15,583 nt of DNA from FLUQ01 sp031551515 (GCA_031551515.1 JAVBNL010000066.1:1-15583), one strand, 5' to 3'. Counted from the stretch's first letter, positions 1 to 7,543 are shown. Program-made: numbers and translations. Notes: generated by a model not told the origin, from the letters alone.

Positions 1-84
1 GGGAATAAGATCATCAAGACAGACAAATTCCATTTTCAATTGGCGTTGTTGCTTCTTTTTTATCATACTTTCACATAACATAAG

Positions 85-128
85 AATAAAAAAAAGCAAA
101 GTCCCTGCTCTTGCAAACAGGGACTTTG
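85..128 (-). terminator. Intrinsic terminator for the APC permease unit
   Basis: A perfect 11-bp inverted repeat pairs 97-107 with 118-128 around a 10-nt loop. On the minus strand it is followed by an uninterrupted run of eight Ts (complement of A88-A95). It lies about 107 bp downstream of the permease stop codon at 236-238 and is correctly oriented to end that minus-strand transcript. Confidence 0.85.
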
Positions 129-140
129 TCAGCAGTCTGA

Positions 141-171
141 CCTACAGTGATTAACTGTAGGTGCTTTTTTT
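141..171 (+). terminator. Intrinsic terminator facing the opposite way
   Basis: A perfect 8-bp stem (141-148 with 154-161, 5-nt loop) is followed by seven Ts at 165-171 on the plus strand. No plus-strand gene lies upstream inside the window, so it probably serves a convergent gene beyond the left edge. With the minus-strand hairpin just before it, it forms a back-to-back terminator pair. The remaining bases 1-84 and 172-235 show no gene. Confidence 0.7.
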
Positions 172-235
172 GCCTGATGGTTTGCGCCGGCTTTGCGCCA
201 TTTTTTGAAACAGCACCTTTCAAGGCCGCAGAAAC

Positions 236-1603
236 TCATTTGTCAGCTTTGCCCCTTCGCCCGGATGCTGCCATACGGGAGAAAACCTTGCTCTTGGTGG
301 CGAAATAGCATGCCAGCGCGGCCAGCATACAGGCTCCGACCCACAGATTCAGCGTCAGCGATCCGCTGAGGCCGAAGTAAAGCATGACGACGGACACTAT
401 AAAATAAAACCCGGCGGCGATGAGGACCAGCGGAGCGGGGCGCTGATACCCCTTGCGCCTGAAACAAACCCAGAATAGCGAGAAAACCGTCAAGGCGCAG
501 AACAGCGTCAAAATTGCGCCTACATTCGAGAGTACATCTTGCAATGTATAGGCAAAAACCAGGAACAGGGCGATAGCCCCTTGCAGCAGCACCGCGCCGA
601 CCGGAGGTTTCCCCTCTTTGCCTTTCAAGGCCGCCGGAAGAAAACCGTCCCGCGCCATTGCGGCGCAGACCCTCGGGCCGAGAAACGTCATTGCGCTGGC
701 GGAGGATATAAACGCGATAATCGCCAGAGCGGACATGCACGCGCCTCCCGCTTTGCCCAGAATATTTTCCATGATGCGATGACCGAGCGTAATGCCGGCA
801 GATTCTCCATAATAGGCCGCAGCAATCCTGGATTGCTCCTCCGGGGGCAAATTGATGACCAAAACCCAGTTTATGCAAAGATACAGGATGCCGACAACAA
901 TACAGCCCAGTATCATCGCGCGCGGAATGTCGCGTTGCGGGTTTTTGAATTCAGACGCAGCGTAGATTGCGGCGTTCCAGCCGCTGAACGTAAAGGCGAT
1001 ATAAAACAGGCTCAGCATGAAGGCGCGGACCGGAAATCCATCAGCCGGGGCAACATTCACCTGGTGCGCAAGCGGCGTCCATTCGGTCCAGGTGTTGTTT
1101 CCGCCAATGAACCCGACGGCGATAAACCCGACGATAAGGAGTATTTTTATCGCCACCAGCGTGTTTTGCACCACGAGCGAAAAGCGTAAACCGATGGCGT
1201 GGGCCGTTGTCAGCGCCAGGATCGTCAACGTTGCAACCAGCGCCGTATTGACCCCGGAGTGCAATGTACGAGCGAAAGCTCCCGTGGCGGTGGCGCTGAT
1301 TGCTATGGGAGCGGAAAACCCGATCAGCAACGATGCCCAGCCGGCAAGGTACCCGAGCGCGGGGTGCACCAGCGTGGAAAGGAAACGATATTCGCCGCCG
1401 GATTGAGGAACGAGCTGCACGATGCCGGAATACGCCTTGGCTCCGGCCAGGGCGATCAGCGTTCCGACTGCCCAGGCCGCCAGAATCTGTTGGGGATTCA
1501 GGTGATCTACCATTGAGCCGGTGCTCACAAAAACTCCCGCGCCAACCATGTTGGCGATCACCATCCCCATTCCGGACCACACGCCAAGCTTACGGCCTTT
1601 CAT
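236..1603 (-). CDS. APC-superfamily amino acid permease
   Basis: This is a predicted inner-membrane amino acid transporter of 455 residues, a normal length for the APC family, with about 12 hydrophobic segments. Near the N-terminus it has the family's unwound first helix with a GAGVF motif (residues 21-25). A conserved stretch follows at about 206-230 (FSGWNAAIYAASE, then KNPQRDIPRAM), which is typical of LAT/AGT-like permeases. The C-terminus is basic and cytoplasmic. The start at 1603 lies 4 bp after the stop of the upstream methyltransferase gene and has only a weak Shine-Dalgarno-like sequence, so translational coupling is likely. A strong terminator follows downstream. The substrate cannot be read from the sequence; a neutral or hydrophobic amino acid, possibly by exchange, is the family expectation. 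Confidence 0.9.
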   Translation of the reverse strand: MKGRKLGVWSGMGMVIANMVGAGVFVSTGSMVDHLNPQQILAAWAVGTLIALAGAKAYSGIVQLVPQSGGEYRFLSTLVHPALGYLAGWASLLIGFSAPIAISATATGAFARTLHSGVNTALVATLTILALTTAHAIGLRFSLVVQNTLVAIKILLIVGFIAVGFIGGNNTWTEWTPLAHQVNVAPADGFPVRAFMLSLFYIAFTFSGWNAAIYAASEFKNPQRDIPRAMILGCIVVGILYLCINWVLVINLPPEEQSRIAAAYYGESAGITLGHRIMENILGKAGGACMSALAIIAFISSASAMTFLGPRVCAAMARDGFLPAALKGKEGKPPVGAVLLQGAIALFLVFAYTLQDVLSNVGAILTLFCALTVFSLFWVCFRRKGYQRPAPLVLIAAGFYFIVSVVMLYFGLSGSLTLNLWVGACMLAALACYFATKSKVFSRMAASGRRGKADK

Positions 1604-1607
1604 ACTT

Positions 1608-2414
1608 TCAACGGGTGGCTTTCCAGGATCGGCCGTCGGCGCGCGTTCCGGAAATAGCCTTGGGAGTTACCGTGCCGGCATATTCCACTCCTCCGGCGTT
1701 AAAGGTTAATTTTGTGCCGTTCAACCTGCCGCTAAGTTTCGTATCTCTTCCCCGGATTGTCAGTGTTCCGGTGACTTTCTGAAACGTTTGCATGAAGCTG
1801 ATTTGGCCGCCATCAATCGTCCACGTTCCGTCTACTCTTGCCGGCACAACCCAAAAATATGTGAAGGAACGGTCGGCGTTCTTGCTTGCTACAATGTCGG
1901 CAGTTTCATCGGGTTCCCAATCCCCCATGGTAAAAGAGTTGGAAACAACACGCGTGCCCGGCTTCATGCCCAGAATTTTTGGCCGCAGCCTCCGGTTAAG
2001 CTCCGGCAGCAGATACAAGGTGAGCACGGTAGCATTTGAAAAGTCGCTTGCAAACAAGTCGGCGTTTATAAACGTAGCTCGCGCGCTCACCCCTTCTTTG
2101 GCGGCAGCCTGCCTGGAAACCTCCACCAACTCCGGATCATATTCAATTCCCAATGCCGTTGCGCCGCGTTTGGCTGCGGCGATCACCATGCGTCCATCGC
2201 CGGAGCCAAGATCAATGAGGTAATCAGAGGAAGTAACCTTCGCCATATTGAGCATGAGCTCTACCTGCTTCTGTGCGGTCGGTATCCACACGACATCCTT
2301 GCCGGGCTGCCCGACCTGTGGCGTGTCAAACTCGCTCGACGCTTGGGCGCATTCGCCTGAAGCCGACAGCAAAAAACACAATACAACCGCAACACAACGA
2401 ATAAAATAGAACAT
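1608..2414 (-). CDS. Exported class I SAM-dependent methyltransferase
   Basis: The product has 268 residues. I place the start at 2414 rather than at the in-frame ATG at 2432, because GGAGG at 2420-2424 lies 5 nt before the ATG at 2414 and would fall inside the coding region of the longer version. The N-terminus is a signal peptide with a hydrophobic core at about residues 8-20 and an AQA-type cleavage site near residue 25. The Rossmann methyltransferase core follows. Motif I is DLGSGDG (residues 68-74), and an acidic residue in GIEYD (about 89-93) would bind the ribose. The segment VVWIPT just before the domain is typical of this family. The last 75 or so residues look beta-rich and glycine-rich and are not part of the methyltransferase fold. 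The substrate is unknown. Its gene is cotranscribed with the amino acid permease. An exported SAM enzyme is odd because SAM is cytoplasmic, although signal-bearing members of this family are known. Confidence 0.85.
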   Translation of the reverse strand: MFYFIRCVAVVLCFLLSASGECAQASSEFDTPQVGQPGKDVVWIPTAQKQVELMLNMAKVTSSDYLIDLGSGDGRMVIAAAKRGATALGIEYDPELVEVSRQAAAKEGVSARATFINADLFASDFSNATVLTLYLLPELNRRLRPKILGMKPGTRVVSNSFTMGDWEPDETADIVASKNADRSFTYFWVVPARVDGTWTIDGGQISFMQTFQKVTGTLTIRGRDTKLSGRLNGTKLTFNAGGVEYAGTVTPKAISGTRADGRSWKATR

Positions 2415-2419
2415 TTCAA

Positions 2420-2446
2420 CCTCCGGAGACACTCCACGGTGTCCGG
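2420..2446 (-). promoter_or_regulatory. Ribosome binding site inside a possible hairpin
   Basis: In the methyltransferase mRNA the ribosome binding site CCGGAGG (2420-2426) overlaps a potential hairpin. The segment CCGGACAC (2439-2446) can pair with GTGT and CCGG further downstream, leaving a 2-nt bulge. The octamer GACACCGT also occurs twice here, at about 2437-2444 and 2449-2456 on the minus strand. The ribosome binding site fixes the start codon; the hairpin's regulatory role is speculative. Confidence 0.35.
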
Positions 2447-2564
2447 TTACGGTGTCTTAATGCCATCGTATTGTTCTGTATGCTCTGCCGGCTAATTGCG
2501 CGAAATTTCAAGCTTTACTGTTGCGTCAACCAAAGCCTTGCGCGAAGGAGAGATGTATACCCTT

Positions 2565-2596
2565 ACCGTACCCTATCGCTATATCCGTACCATATC
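2565..2596. repeat. Short direct repeat pair upstream of cstA
   Basis: Two 13-bp copies at 2565-2577 and 2584-2596 share 11 of 13 bases (core CCGTACC then TATC) and are spaced 19 bp start to start, nearly two helical turns. Tandem half-sites on one helix face are typical of dimeric response regulators. Genes for CstA-family transporters are often controlled by LytTR-type regulators that bind direct repeats. A binding site is therefore plausible but unproven, and the site could equally serve the divergent methyltransferase promoter. Confidence 0.45.
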
Positions 2597-2685
2597 AAGC
2601 AATTAAGCGAAAAGCCCGGTTCCCGACGATAATTGCACATACGGGTAAAGATGCTTCTGTAAAAGATCTTTAATTCGTCTTTATT

Positions 2686-2769
2686 TATAATTATGAAAAA
2701 TAGAGACAAGAGAGGAGGTTGATCCTGCTTGAATCGGCATAATATATTGAGAAAACGTTCTCTTTTTTT
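2686..2769 (+). promoter_or_regulatory. Possible cstA promoter and leader attenuator
   Basis: This lies in the AT-rich part of the 486-bp gap before cstA. There is a perfect TATAAT at 2686-2691, but no convincing -35 box about 17 bp upstream. Downstream are a Shine-Dalgarno-like AGGAGG (2713-2718) and a tiny open frame that ends with TAA in about 7 codons. A weak 5-bp hairpin follows (GAGAA 2749-2753 with TTCTC 2758-2762) and runs directly into seven Ts (2763-2769). The arrangement resembles a leader with an attenuator, but the stem is short and every element is weak on its own. Confidence 0.3.
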
Positions 2770-2802
2770 ATTGAATTTTTTCCAATAACGCCTACTATTA
2801 TT

Positions 2803-2879
2803 AGTGAACCTTGGCGGAGGTAGTACCCGTTCTAACACACGTGACCGACCAGTGAACCTCAGCGGAGGTAGCCACCTGT
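2803..2879 (+). repeat. Imperfect 28-29 bp direct repeat before cstA
   Basis: Copy 1 (2803-2830) and copy 2 (2851-2879) are spaced 48 bp start to start. Both begin AGTGAACCT, continue with GCGGAGGTAG, and end in ACC followed by CGT or TGT. Each copy carries a GGAGG followed within 4-5 nt by ACC, like the genuine cstA ribosome binding site (GGAGG at 2891-2895, then CGACC before the ATG). They could be operator sites, leader RNA elements, or duplications of the translation start region. The rest of the 2415-2900 gap shows no coding sequence that I can support. Confidence 0.6.
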
Positions 2880-2900
2880 AGCTAGACAAAGGAGGCGACC

Positions 2901-4364
2901 ATGCCTGCAGTCAGCTATTTTCTGCTCAGCGTTGCGGCCCTTCTGGCAGGGTATTTCATTTACAGCCGGGTCATAGAAAAATGTTTCGGGGCGGATCACG
3001 GCCGCCTCACGCCGGCCTGCACCCTGGCCGACGGCGTGGACTACGTTTCCATGCCGCCATGGAAAGTCTTTCTGATCCAACTTCTGAACATCGCCGGGGT
3101 GGGCCCGGTTTTCGGGCCTATTCTGGGCGCCCTTTACGGTCCCGCGGCCTTGCTCTGGATCGTGTTCGGCTCCATCTTCGCCGGGGCCGTGCATGACTAT
3201 CTGTCGGGCATGATGTCTTTGCGCTATTACGGAAAATCCCTGCCCGACGTCGTGGGTTACACCCTCGGCAACGGGTTCAAACACTTCATGCGCGGCTTTG
3301 CACTGCTGCTGGTGGTGCTGGTGGGCGTCGTGTTCGTGGCGGCCCCGGCCGGGCTTTTGGCCAACCTCACCGGCTGGCCCCTGATGTGGTTCGTGGTGGC
3401 CATTTTCGCCTATTACTTTCTGGCCACCATTTTGCCCATTGACGTCATCATCGGCCGTTTGTATCCGATTTTTGCCATAGTCTTGCTGGTCATGGCCTTT
3501 GGCGTCGCCGGCGGCCTGATATTCGGCGGCTACGCCTTCTACAACTGGTCTGAATGGACCAACCAGCACCCCGCGGGTCTGCCCCTCTGGCCTCTCATGT
3601 TCATCACCATCGCCTGCGGCGCCATTTCGGGCTTTCACGCCACCCAATCCCCGCTCATGGCCCGCTGCATGAGTGAAGAAAAATACGGGCGCAGCGTGTT
3701 TTACGGCGCCATGATCGCCGAAGGCATCATCGGCCTGATCTGGGCCACGGCGGGTTTGACCTTTTACAACAGCGCCCCTGAACTGGCCGCGGCCATCGGC
3801 AAGGGCGGCCCCGGCAACGTGGTCAACACGGTCTGCCTGACCCTGCTCGGCCCCATTGGCGGCGCGCTGGCCATACTCGGGGTGGTTGTTCTGCCCATCA
3901 CGTCAGGCGACACCGCGTTCCGCGCGGCCCGTCTCATAATCTCCGACGTGTTCAATTACGCGCAGAAAACCCCTCTTTCCCGCCTGTACATTGCGATTCC
4001 TCTTTTTGTCATCGGCATTTTCCTGTCTCGCGTGGACTTCTCCATTCTCTGGCGTTACTTCGGCTGGGCCAACCAGACCCTGGCCACTGTGGCCCTGTGG
4101 GCCGGCGCGGCCTATCTGGTGCGCAAGGGGGCTTTCCATTGGATAGCCAGCCTGCCCGCGACCTTTCTTACCTCGGTAGTCACCGCGTACATCTGCATGG
4201 AAAAGATCGGCCTCAACCTGCCCTATACTATCTCCGTGGGCGCCGGCTGCGTGGTGGCCGTCGCTTCTCTGGGAATTTTTCTCTGGTTCGGTACCTGGTT
4301 CAAGCAGAACGTGCCGCTGGAACTGGATGACCTGGATGACGGCACCATGCCGGCAGATGACTAG
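2901..4364 (+). CDS. cstA: CstA-family carbon starvation / peptide-pyruvate transporter
   Basis: This is an inner-membrane transporter of 487 residues, predicted to take up peptides or pyruvate. It matches the short form of the family; E. coli CstA and BtsT are near 700 residues. Conserved CstA features run from the N-terminus: ADGVDYVSMPPWKVF (about residues 43-57), IAGVGPVFGPILGALYGP, the FAGAVHDYLSGMMS segment, and later GFHATQSPLMARCM and GDTAFRAARLIISD. An extended hydrophobic pattern gives a dozen or more helices, and the C-terminal tail is acidic (ELDDLDDG). The start is fixed by AAAGGAGG at 2888-2895, 5 nt before the ATG. The usual histidine pair before IAGAGP is replaced by IQLLN. 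A hairpin terminator follows about 75 bp after the stop. The long leader with repeats suggests regulated expression. The family call is firm; the substrate is inferred. Confidence 0.93.
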   Translation: MPAVSYFLLSVAALLAGYFIYSRVIEKCFGADHGRLTPACTLADGVDYVSMPPWKVFLIQLLNIAGVGPVFGPILGALYGPAALLWIVFGSIFAGAVHDYLSGMMSLRYYGKSLPDVVGYTLGNGFKHFMRGFALLLVVLVGVVFVAAPAGLLANLTGWPLMWFVVAIFAYYFLATILPIDVIIGRLYPIFAIVLLVMAFGVAGGLIFGGYAFYNWSEWTNQHPAGLPLWPLMFITIACGAISGFHATQSPLMARCMSEEKYGRSVFYGAMIAEGIIGLIWATAGLTFYNSAPELAAAIGKGGPGNVVNTVCLTLLGPIGGALAILGVVVLPITSGDTAFRAARLIISDVFNYAQKTPLSRLYIAIPLFVIGIFLSRVDFSILWRYFGWANQTLATVALWAGAAYLVRKGAFHWIASLPATFLTSVVTAYICMEKIGLNLPYTISVGAGCVVAVASLGIFLWFGTWFKQNVPLELDDLDDGTMPADD

Positions 4365-4438
4365 CAGCCGGTAAGCCATCCGGACAGAAGCGGAAAAAAC
4401 GATTCAGGCTGGTTCCCGGCTGGTTCACCGAACGAAGT

Positions 4439-4468
4439 GCGGCGGTCTTCCCATAAGACCGCCGCGCC
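4439..4468 (+). terminator. Probable cstA terminator
   Basis: A perfect 11-bp GC-rich stem (4439-4449 with 4455-4465) closes a 5-nt loop. Only three Ts follow, after GCCC, so the U-tract is poor. It lies about 75 bp downstream of the cstA stop. The strong stem and position support termination, possibly with help from Rho. Confidence 0.6.
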
Positions 4469-4615
4469 CTTTATGACACCCTTACAGTACGAGCCTTTTC
4501 TTTGCCACAGCCTCGCCTTGATAAAGCCGGGAGACTTCCGTATGGTGCCGCACCAGAGTGAGGAAGCATGGCGCCGTCGCATGCCTATAGCCACATCCGC
4601 ATGGAGGAAGTTGCC

Positions 4616-5119
4616 ATGTCCGCACGTCATCCCGAAATGTGCACGTCCTCAGCCCCGCGTCTGACGGGCCTGATGTGCTTCGCTTGCGTGGCCTGCCTTG
4701 CCATGCCGTTCTCTGCCGCCGCCAACGCGATATCCATGCGATCTTCGCCGGATGCTGAAAAGCGAGAGCGCCTCATTGAGCGACGGCATGTGGAATTTGC
4801 CGCCCAATCAAGGGCGTATGAAGAGTCGCCATGGCAGCCTCGCGAAACCGAAGACACTTGGCGCGAACCGGGTTCCTCCCGCAGGCATGACGCTCTCCGT
4901 GTCCGGCCTGAGCCTGCGGCTCCTGCAGCCCCGAACAGAGAACCGGACATATTCGCGCCCCCTGAGCAGCGACAGGCGAGCACACCGGCAAGCCCGCCAA
5001 TGCAGCCCCAGGCAAAGACCGCGCCCGCCCAGGAACAGCCTAAGGTCAGGGTTTCCCGTCCCAACCCTCCCGGAACGCCGCTGAGGCTTCGGGATTATCC
5101 GCGTTCCGGAGAAAAATAG
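4616..5119 (+). CDS. Small exported proline-rich protein of unknown function
   Basis: I do not recognise this 167-residue protein. A basic N-terminus is followed by a hydrophobic core rich in Cys, Ala and Met (about residues 16-36), and an AAANA-type signal peptidase site lies near residue 38. This points to export to the periplasm or beyond. The mature part is highly polar, first rich in Arg and Glu and then in Pro, Ala and Gln (about 95-150). It looks disordered and has no domain I can name. I prefer the ATG at 4616, preceded by GGAGG about 9 nt upstream. An in-frame ATG at 4568 with its own GAGGA would add 16 residues and weaken the signal peptide. The gene lies alone between the cstA terminator and the convergent lactate permease gene. 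A coding role is supported by the signal peptide and start site only. Confidence 0.55.
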   Translation: MSARHPEMCTSSAPRLTGLMCFACVACLAMPFSAAANAISMRSSPDAEKRERLIERRHVEFAAQSRAYEESPWQPRETEDTWREPGSSRRHDALRVRPEPAAPAAPNREPDIFAPPEQRQASTPASPPMQPQAKTAPAQEQPKVRVSRPNPPGTPLRLRDYPRSGEK

Positions 5120-5245
5120 GCGGCAGCCCGCTCGGGCGTCTTAGGGCGTGCCCATAAATACGCGTTGGTGGCCGATAAGGCCGGTCTTCAAATTCGAACG
5201 CCGTGGTACGCGGCAATCGGCAGGTTGTACCCCGGCCGACCTTTC

Positions 5246-6844
5246 CTAGGCAAAGGCGTAAATCAGCGCCCCCAGCAGGATGATGAACGGCAAAGCGTAT
5301 TTCAGGCAGACCAGCAAAAGTTCCCCTTCCCGGCCCGCTATGTTGGCCGATATGCCCGCGATGGCTATGCTCTGCAAGGAGATGATCTTGCCGATGCAGG
5401 CCCCGCTGGTGTTGGCCGCGGCTATCCAGACAGGCGCGGCCCCTATGCTGATCGCCACCTGCTTTTGCAGCTGGCCGAACAGAATGTTCGAGCTGGTGTC
5501 GCTGCCGGTGATGAAGGTGCCCAAGAGACCTAAAACCGGCGAGACGAAGGGATACAAGGTGCCCGCAAAGCGCGCCAGGGCCGCGGCCACGGTGTCGATC
5601 ATGCCGCTGTAGCCCAGAATTTTGGCCAGGGCCACAATACAGACGATGGTGACCACGCTTTTGCTCATTTGCAACGCCGTCTTGCAGGATAACCGCGCCA
5701 TGCCGGCGAACGACGCCCCCTGCACCCGCCCGCCGATCAGGGCGGCGGCCAGCACCAAAGTGCCCGGCGTCAACAGCCAGGCTATGGTCAAGGGCTTGCC
5801 GCCGGGGCCGTCATAAATGGCGTGCGAGGTGCTGGCTTTCGCCAGCAGCGCGTTGACGGGTTCTACCATGCGGCTGAGCAAAACCAGGACCAGCAGCGCA
5901 ATATACGGCGACCAGGCCCGCGCTTGCGCCGCGAAATCCAGGCCGGAGGGGGCCTCGGCCCCGGCGCCGCCCCCGGCTCTAGCATCGCCTTGTCGCTGGG
6001 GCTCGCTCTGGGCATCGTCCGCGAAAGCCCAGGCCTGTTTCGGCGGCAGCCATCGGGCCATGGCCGCGATAACCGCGAAAGAGGCCAAAGACCCGAGAAT
6101 GGCGGGCAGTTCCGGCCCGATCCAACGCACCGCCAGGAACTGCACCACGCCGAAACTCGCGCCCGCGCCCAGCGCGTGGGGCCACACGTGTGCAAGGCCG
6201 CGCGGCGACCCGGCCGTGGCCGTGACGATGAACAGCGGCACGAAGAACAGGAAGGGAAAAAGCTGAATCACGATATCCGCGCCCAGGGCCGCCACGGGCA
6301 GATCGGTGATCCAGGCCAGGGTAATGACCGGTATGCCCACCACGCCGAAGGCCACGGCCACCGTGTTCGCCAAAAGGCAGATCACCGCCGCGCGAAAGGG
6401 GGCGAACCCGAGAGAAACCAGAACCGCCGCGGGCACCGCCACAGCGGTGCCGAAACCCGCCACCGCTTCCATAAAGCCGCCGAAACCCCAGGCAATAAGC
6501 AGGGCCTGAATGCGCCTGTCCGGCGAGATGGAAGCCAAAAGCGCCTTGATGCGGTCCATGTCCTTTGTTTCTACGGTGATGGAATAGGTCAAAAGAGCCG
6601 CGAAAATAACCCACAAAATGGGCACGAACGCGAAAACGGCGCCATCCAGCACGGCTTTCGCCGCCAGAAGGGGCGAGAGGCCCCAACCGATAACGGCCAG
6701 AACCACGCTTGCGGCCAGGCCGATGGCGCAGGCGGCGGGCGTGGACATTTTCAGAGCGCCCAGGCTGAGAAACAACCAGAGCACGGGCAACATGGCCGCC
6801 AAAGGGGCGAAGGGCGAACTTGCGAACAGGGCGGTTTCAGGCAT
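5246..6844 (-). CDS. lctP: L-lactate permease, LctP family
   Basis: This is a 532-residue inner-membrane lactate/glycolate symporter, near the usual 530-560 residues. Family hallmarks are clear. GGFMEAVAGFGTAVAVPAA (about residues 122-140) is followed by a LLANTVAVAFGVVGIPV stretch, with GSDTSSNILFG (about 447-457) and SGACIGKIISLQSIAIA (about 480-496) near the C-terminus. Hydrophobic helices alternate with short loops throughout. One polar, Gly/Ala-rich cytoplasmic loop (about 280-300) is low complexity. The ATG at 6844 is preceded by AAGGAAG on the minus strand. No lactate dehydrogenase or utilisation gene is adjacent in the window. In lactate-oxidising anaerobes this permease supplies the main electron donor, but here that is inference. 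Confidence 0.94.
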   Translation of the reverse strand: MPETALFASSPFAPLAAMLPVLWLFLSLGALKMSTPAACAIGLAASVVLAVIGWGLSPLLAAKAVLDGAVFAFVPILWVIFAALLTYSITVETKDMDRIKALLASISPDRRIQALLIAWGFGGFMEAVAGFGTAVAVPAAVLVSLGFAPFRAAVICLLANTVAVAFGVVGIPVITLAWITDLPVAALGADIVIQLFPFLFFVPLFIVTATAGSPRGLAHVWPHALGAGASFGVVQFLAVRWIGPELPAILGSLASFAVIAAMARWLPPKQAWAFADDAQSEPQRQGDARAGGGAGAEAPSGLDFAAQARAWSPYIALLVLVLLSRMVEPVNALLAKASTSHAIYDGPGGKPLTIAWLLTPGTLVLAAALIGGRVQGASFAGMARLSCKTALQMSKSVVTIVCIVALAKILGYSGMIDTVAAALARFAGTLYPFVSPVLGLLGTFITGSDTSSNILFGQLQKQVAISIGAAPVWIAAANTSGACIGKIISLQSIAIAGISANIAGREGELLLVCLKYALPFIILLGALIYAFA

Positions 6845-6879
6845 GAGAGGCTTCCTTGATGGTTGGCCGGTACGTGGGC

Positions 6880-6909
6880 GGTATACCCTTGTTCTCTCTG
6901 TTGATGCAA
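6880..6909 (-). promoter_or_regulatory. Candidate sigma-70 promoter for lctP
   Basis: On the minus strand, TTGCAT (6904-6909) and TATACC (6880-6885) are separated by 18 bp and lie about 35 bp before the lactate permease start. Each half matches the consensus only partly (3 of 6 and 4 of 6), so this is a candidate chosen by position and spacing. The surrounding gap (6845-6990) shows no other gene. Confidence 0.3.
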
Positions 6910-6990
6910 GCGCTCTGCCCTATGCGATATTTGCGACAAACGCTTGCGCCGCGCGCGCATTCCTGAAAGGATGCCGGCATACGGCGCTCT

Positions 6991-7543
6991 ATGCTGGTCT
7001 TTCGCGGCAACGCCAAGGGCGGGTACACTCTTAAACACGCCAACGACAGCCTGCTGTTGGGGCCGGGCGATGGAGGCGTGTTCGGCGACCCCTTTGAAGG
7101 CGTGTACATCATCGGCGGGAAGCTGGTCATAAAACATTACGGCGGTTTTCAGCCGTTTTGCCGAGCATACCGCCCTGCCCTTTCTGCCGTATCTCGGCGA
7201 TTATCAGTTCGACCGCTTCACCGCCCCCCTGCCGCTGCGCCTAAGCGCGGAGCAGGCTCTGGGCATGATCAAGGCCGCCCATTACCCGGGCCTGACAAAG
7301 ATAGGCATGCCCTGGACGCCCGCAATGCGCGCGGAATATTCCAGACTGCTGTTCCATGAAGTGCCGGATTATTTCTATCGCGGGCCGGAAGGCACGCTGA
7401 CCTATTTCTATCTGGAAACGCGCGACGGCGATGAAGAAGGCAAGCCCGGCGCCATGATCCACAATGTGATGTTCAGCGCGACCGGAGAAGGCTCGATGTT
7501 TTACGAAATCAACGACGCCACGGGAGCGGTCAAGGCCTATTGA
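6991..7543 (+). pseudogene. Frameshifted conserved hypothetical gene
   Basis: Two frames join into one sensible protein. The first runs from the ATG at 6991 with MLVFRGNAKGGYTL, a GPGDGGVFGDPFEGV segment, and LVIKHYGGF near 7149. The second carries on as RFAEHTALPFLPYLGDYQF and then as LSAEQALGMIKAAHYPGL to the stop at 7541-7543. Removing one C of the pair at 7153-7154 fuses them into about 183 residues with a smooth transition (GGFQ then RFAEH). This suggests a one-base insertion or a sequencing error. The 5' end is also doubtful: ATG 6991 has no good ribosome binding site, and a stop at 6964 blocks extension in that frame. The first half resembles a family of small exported proteins with a GGS-type core repeat, but I cannot name a function. 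The gene converges with the EamA gene, 27 bp from its stop. Confidence 0.65.

Noticed and set aside
172..200. Third hairpin with a T-run near the left edge
   Set aside because: TTTGCGCC occurs twice as a direct repeat and only a 3-bp stem forms before the six Ts.
2803..2879. CRISPR-like repeat-spacer
   Set aside because: There are only two imperfect copies with a 20-bp gap and no cas genes, so leader or operator repeats are a better explanation.
2859..3647. 262-codon minus-strand open frame
   Set aside because: It is antisense to cstA and has His/Gln/Gly-rich shadow composition with no domain.
5120..5245. Possible insertion-sequence remnant between the proline-rich gene and lctP
   Set aside because: The sequence looks unlike its neighbours and one frame gives an ADKA-like string, but I found no terminal inverted repeats, no target duplication and no transposase motif set.
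5822..6859. 345-codon plus-strand open frame
   Set aside because: It is antisense to the lactate permease gene, with an Arg/Gly/His-rich shadow composition.
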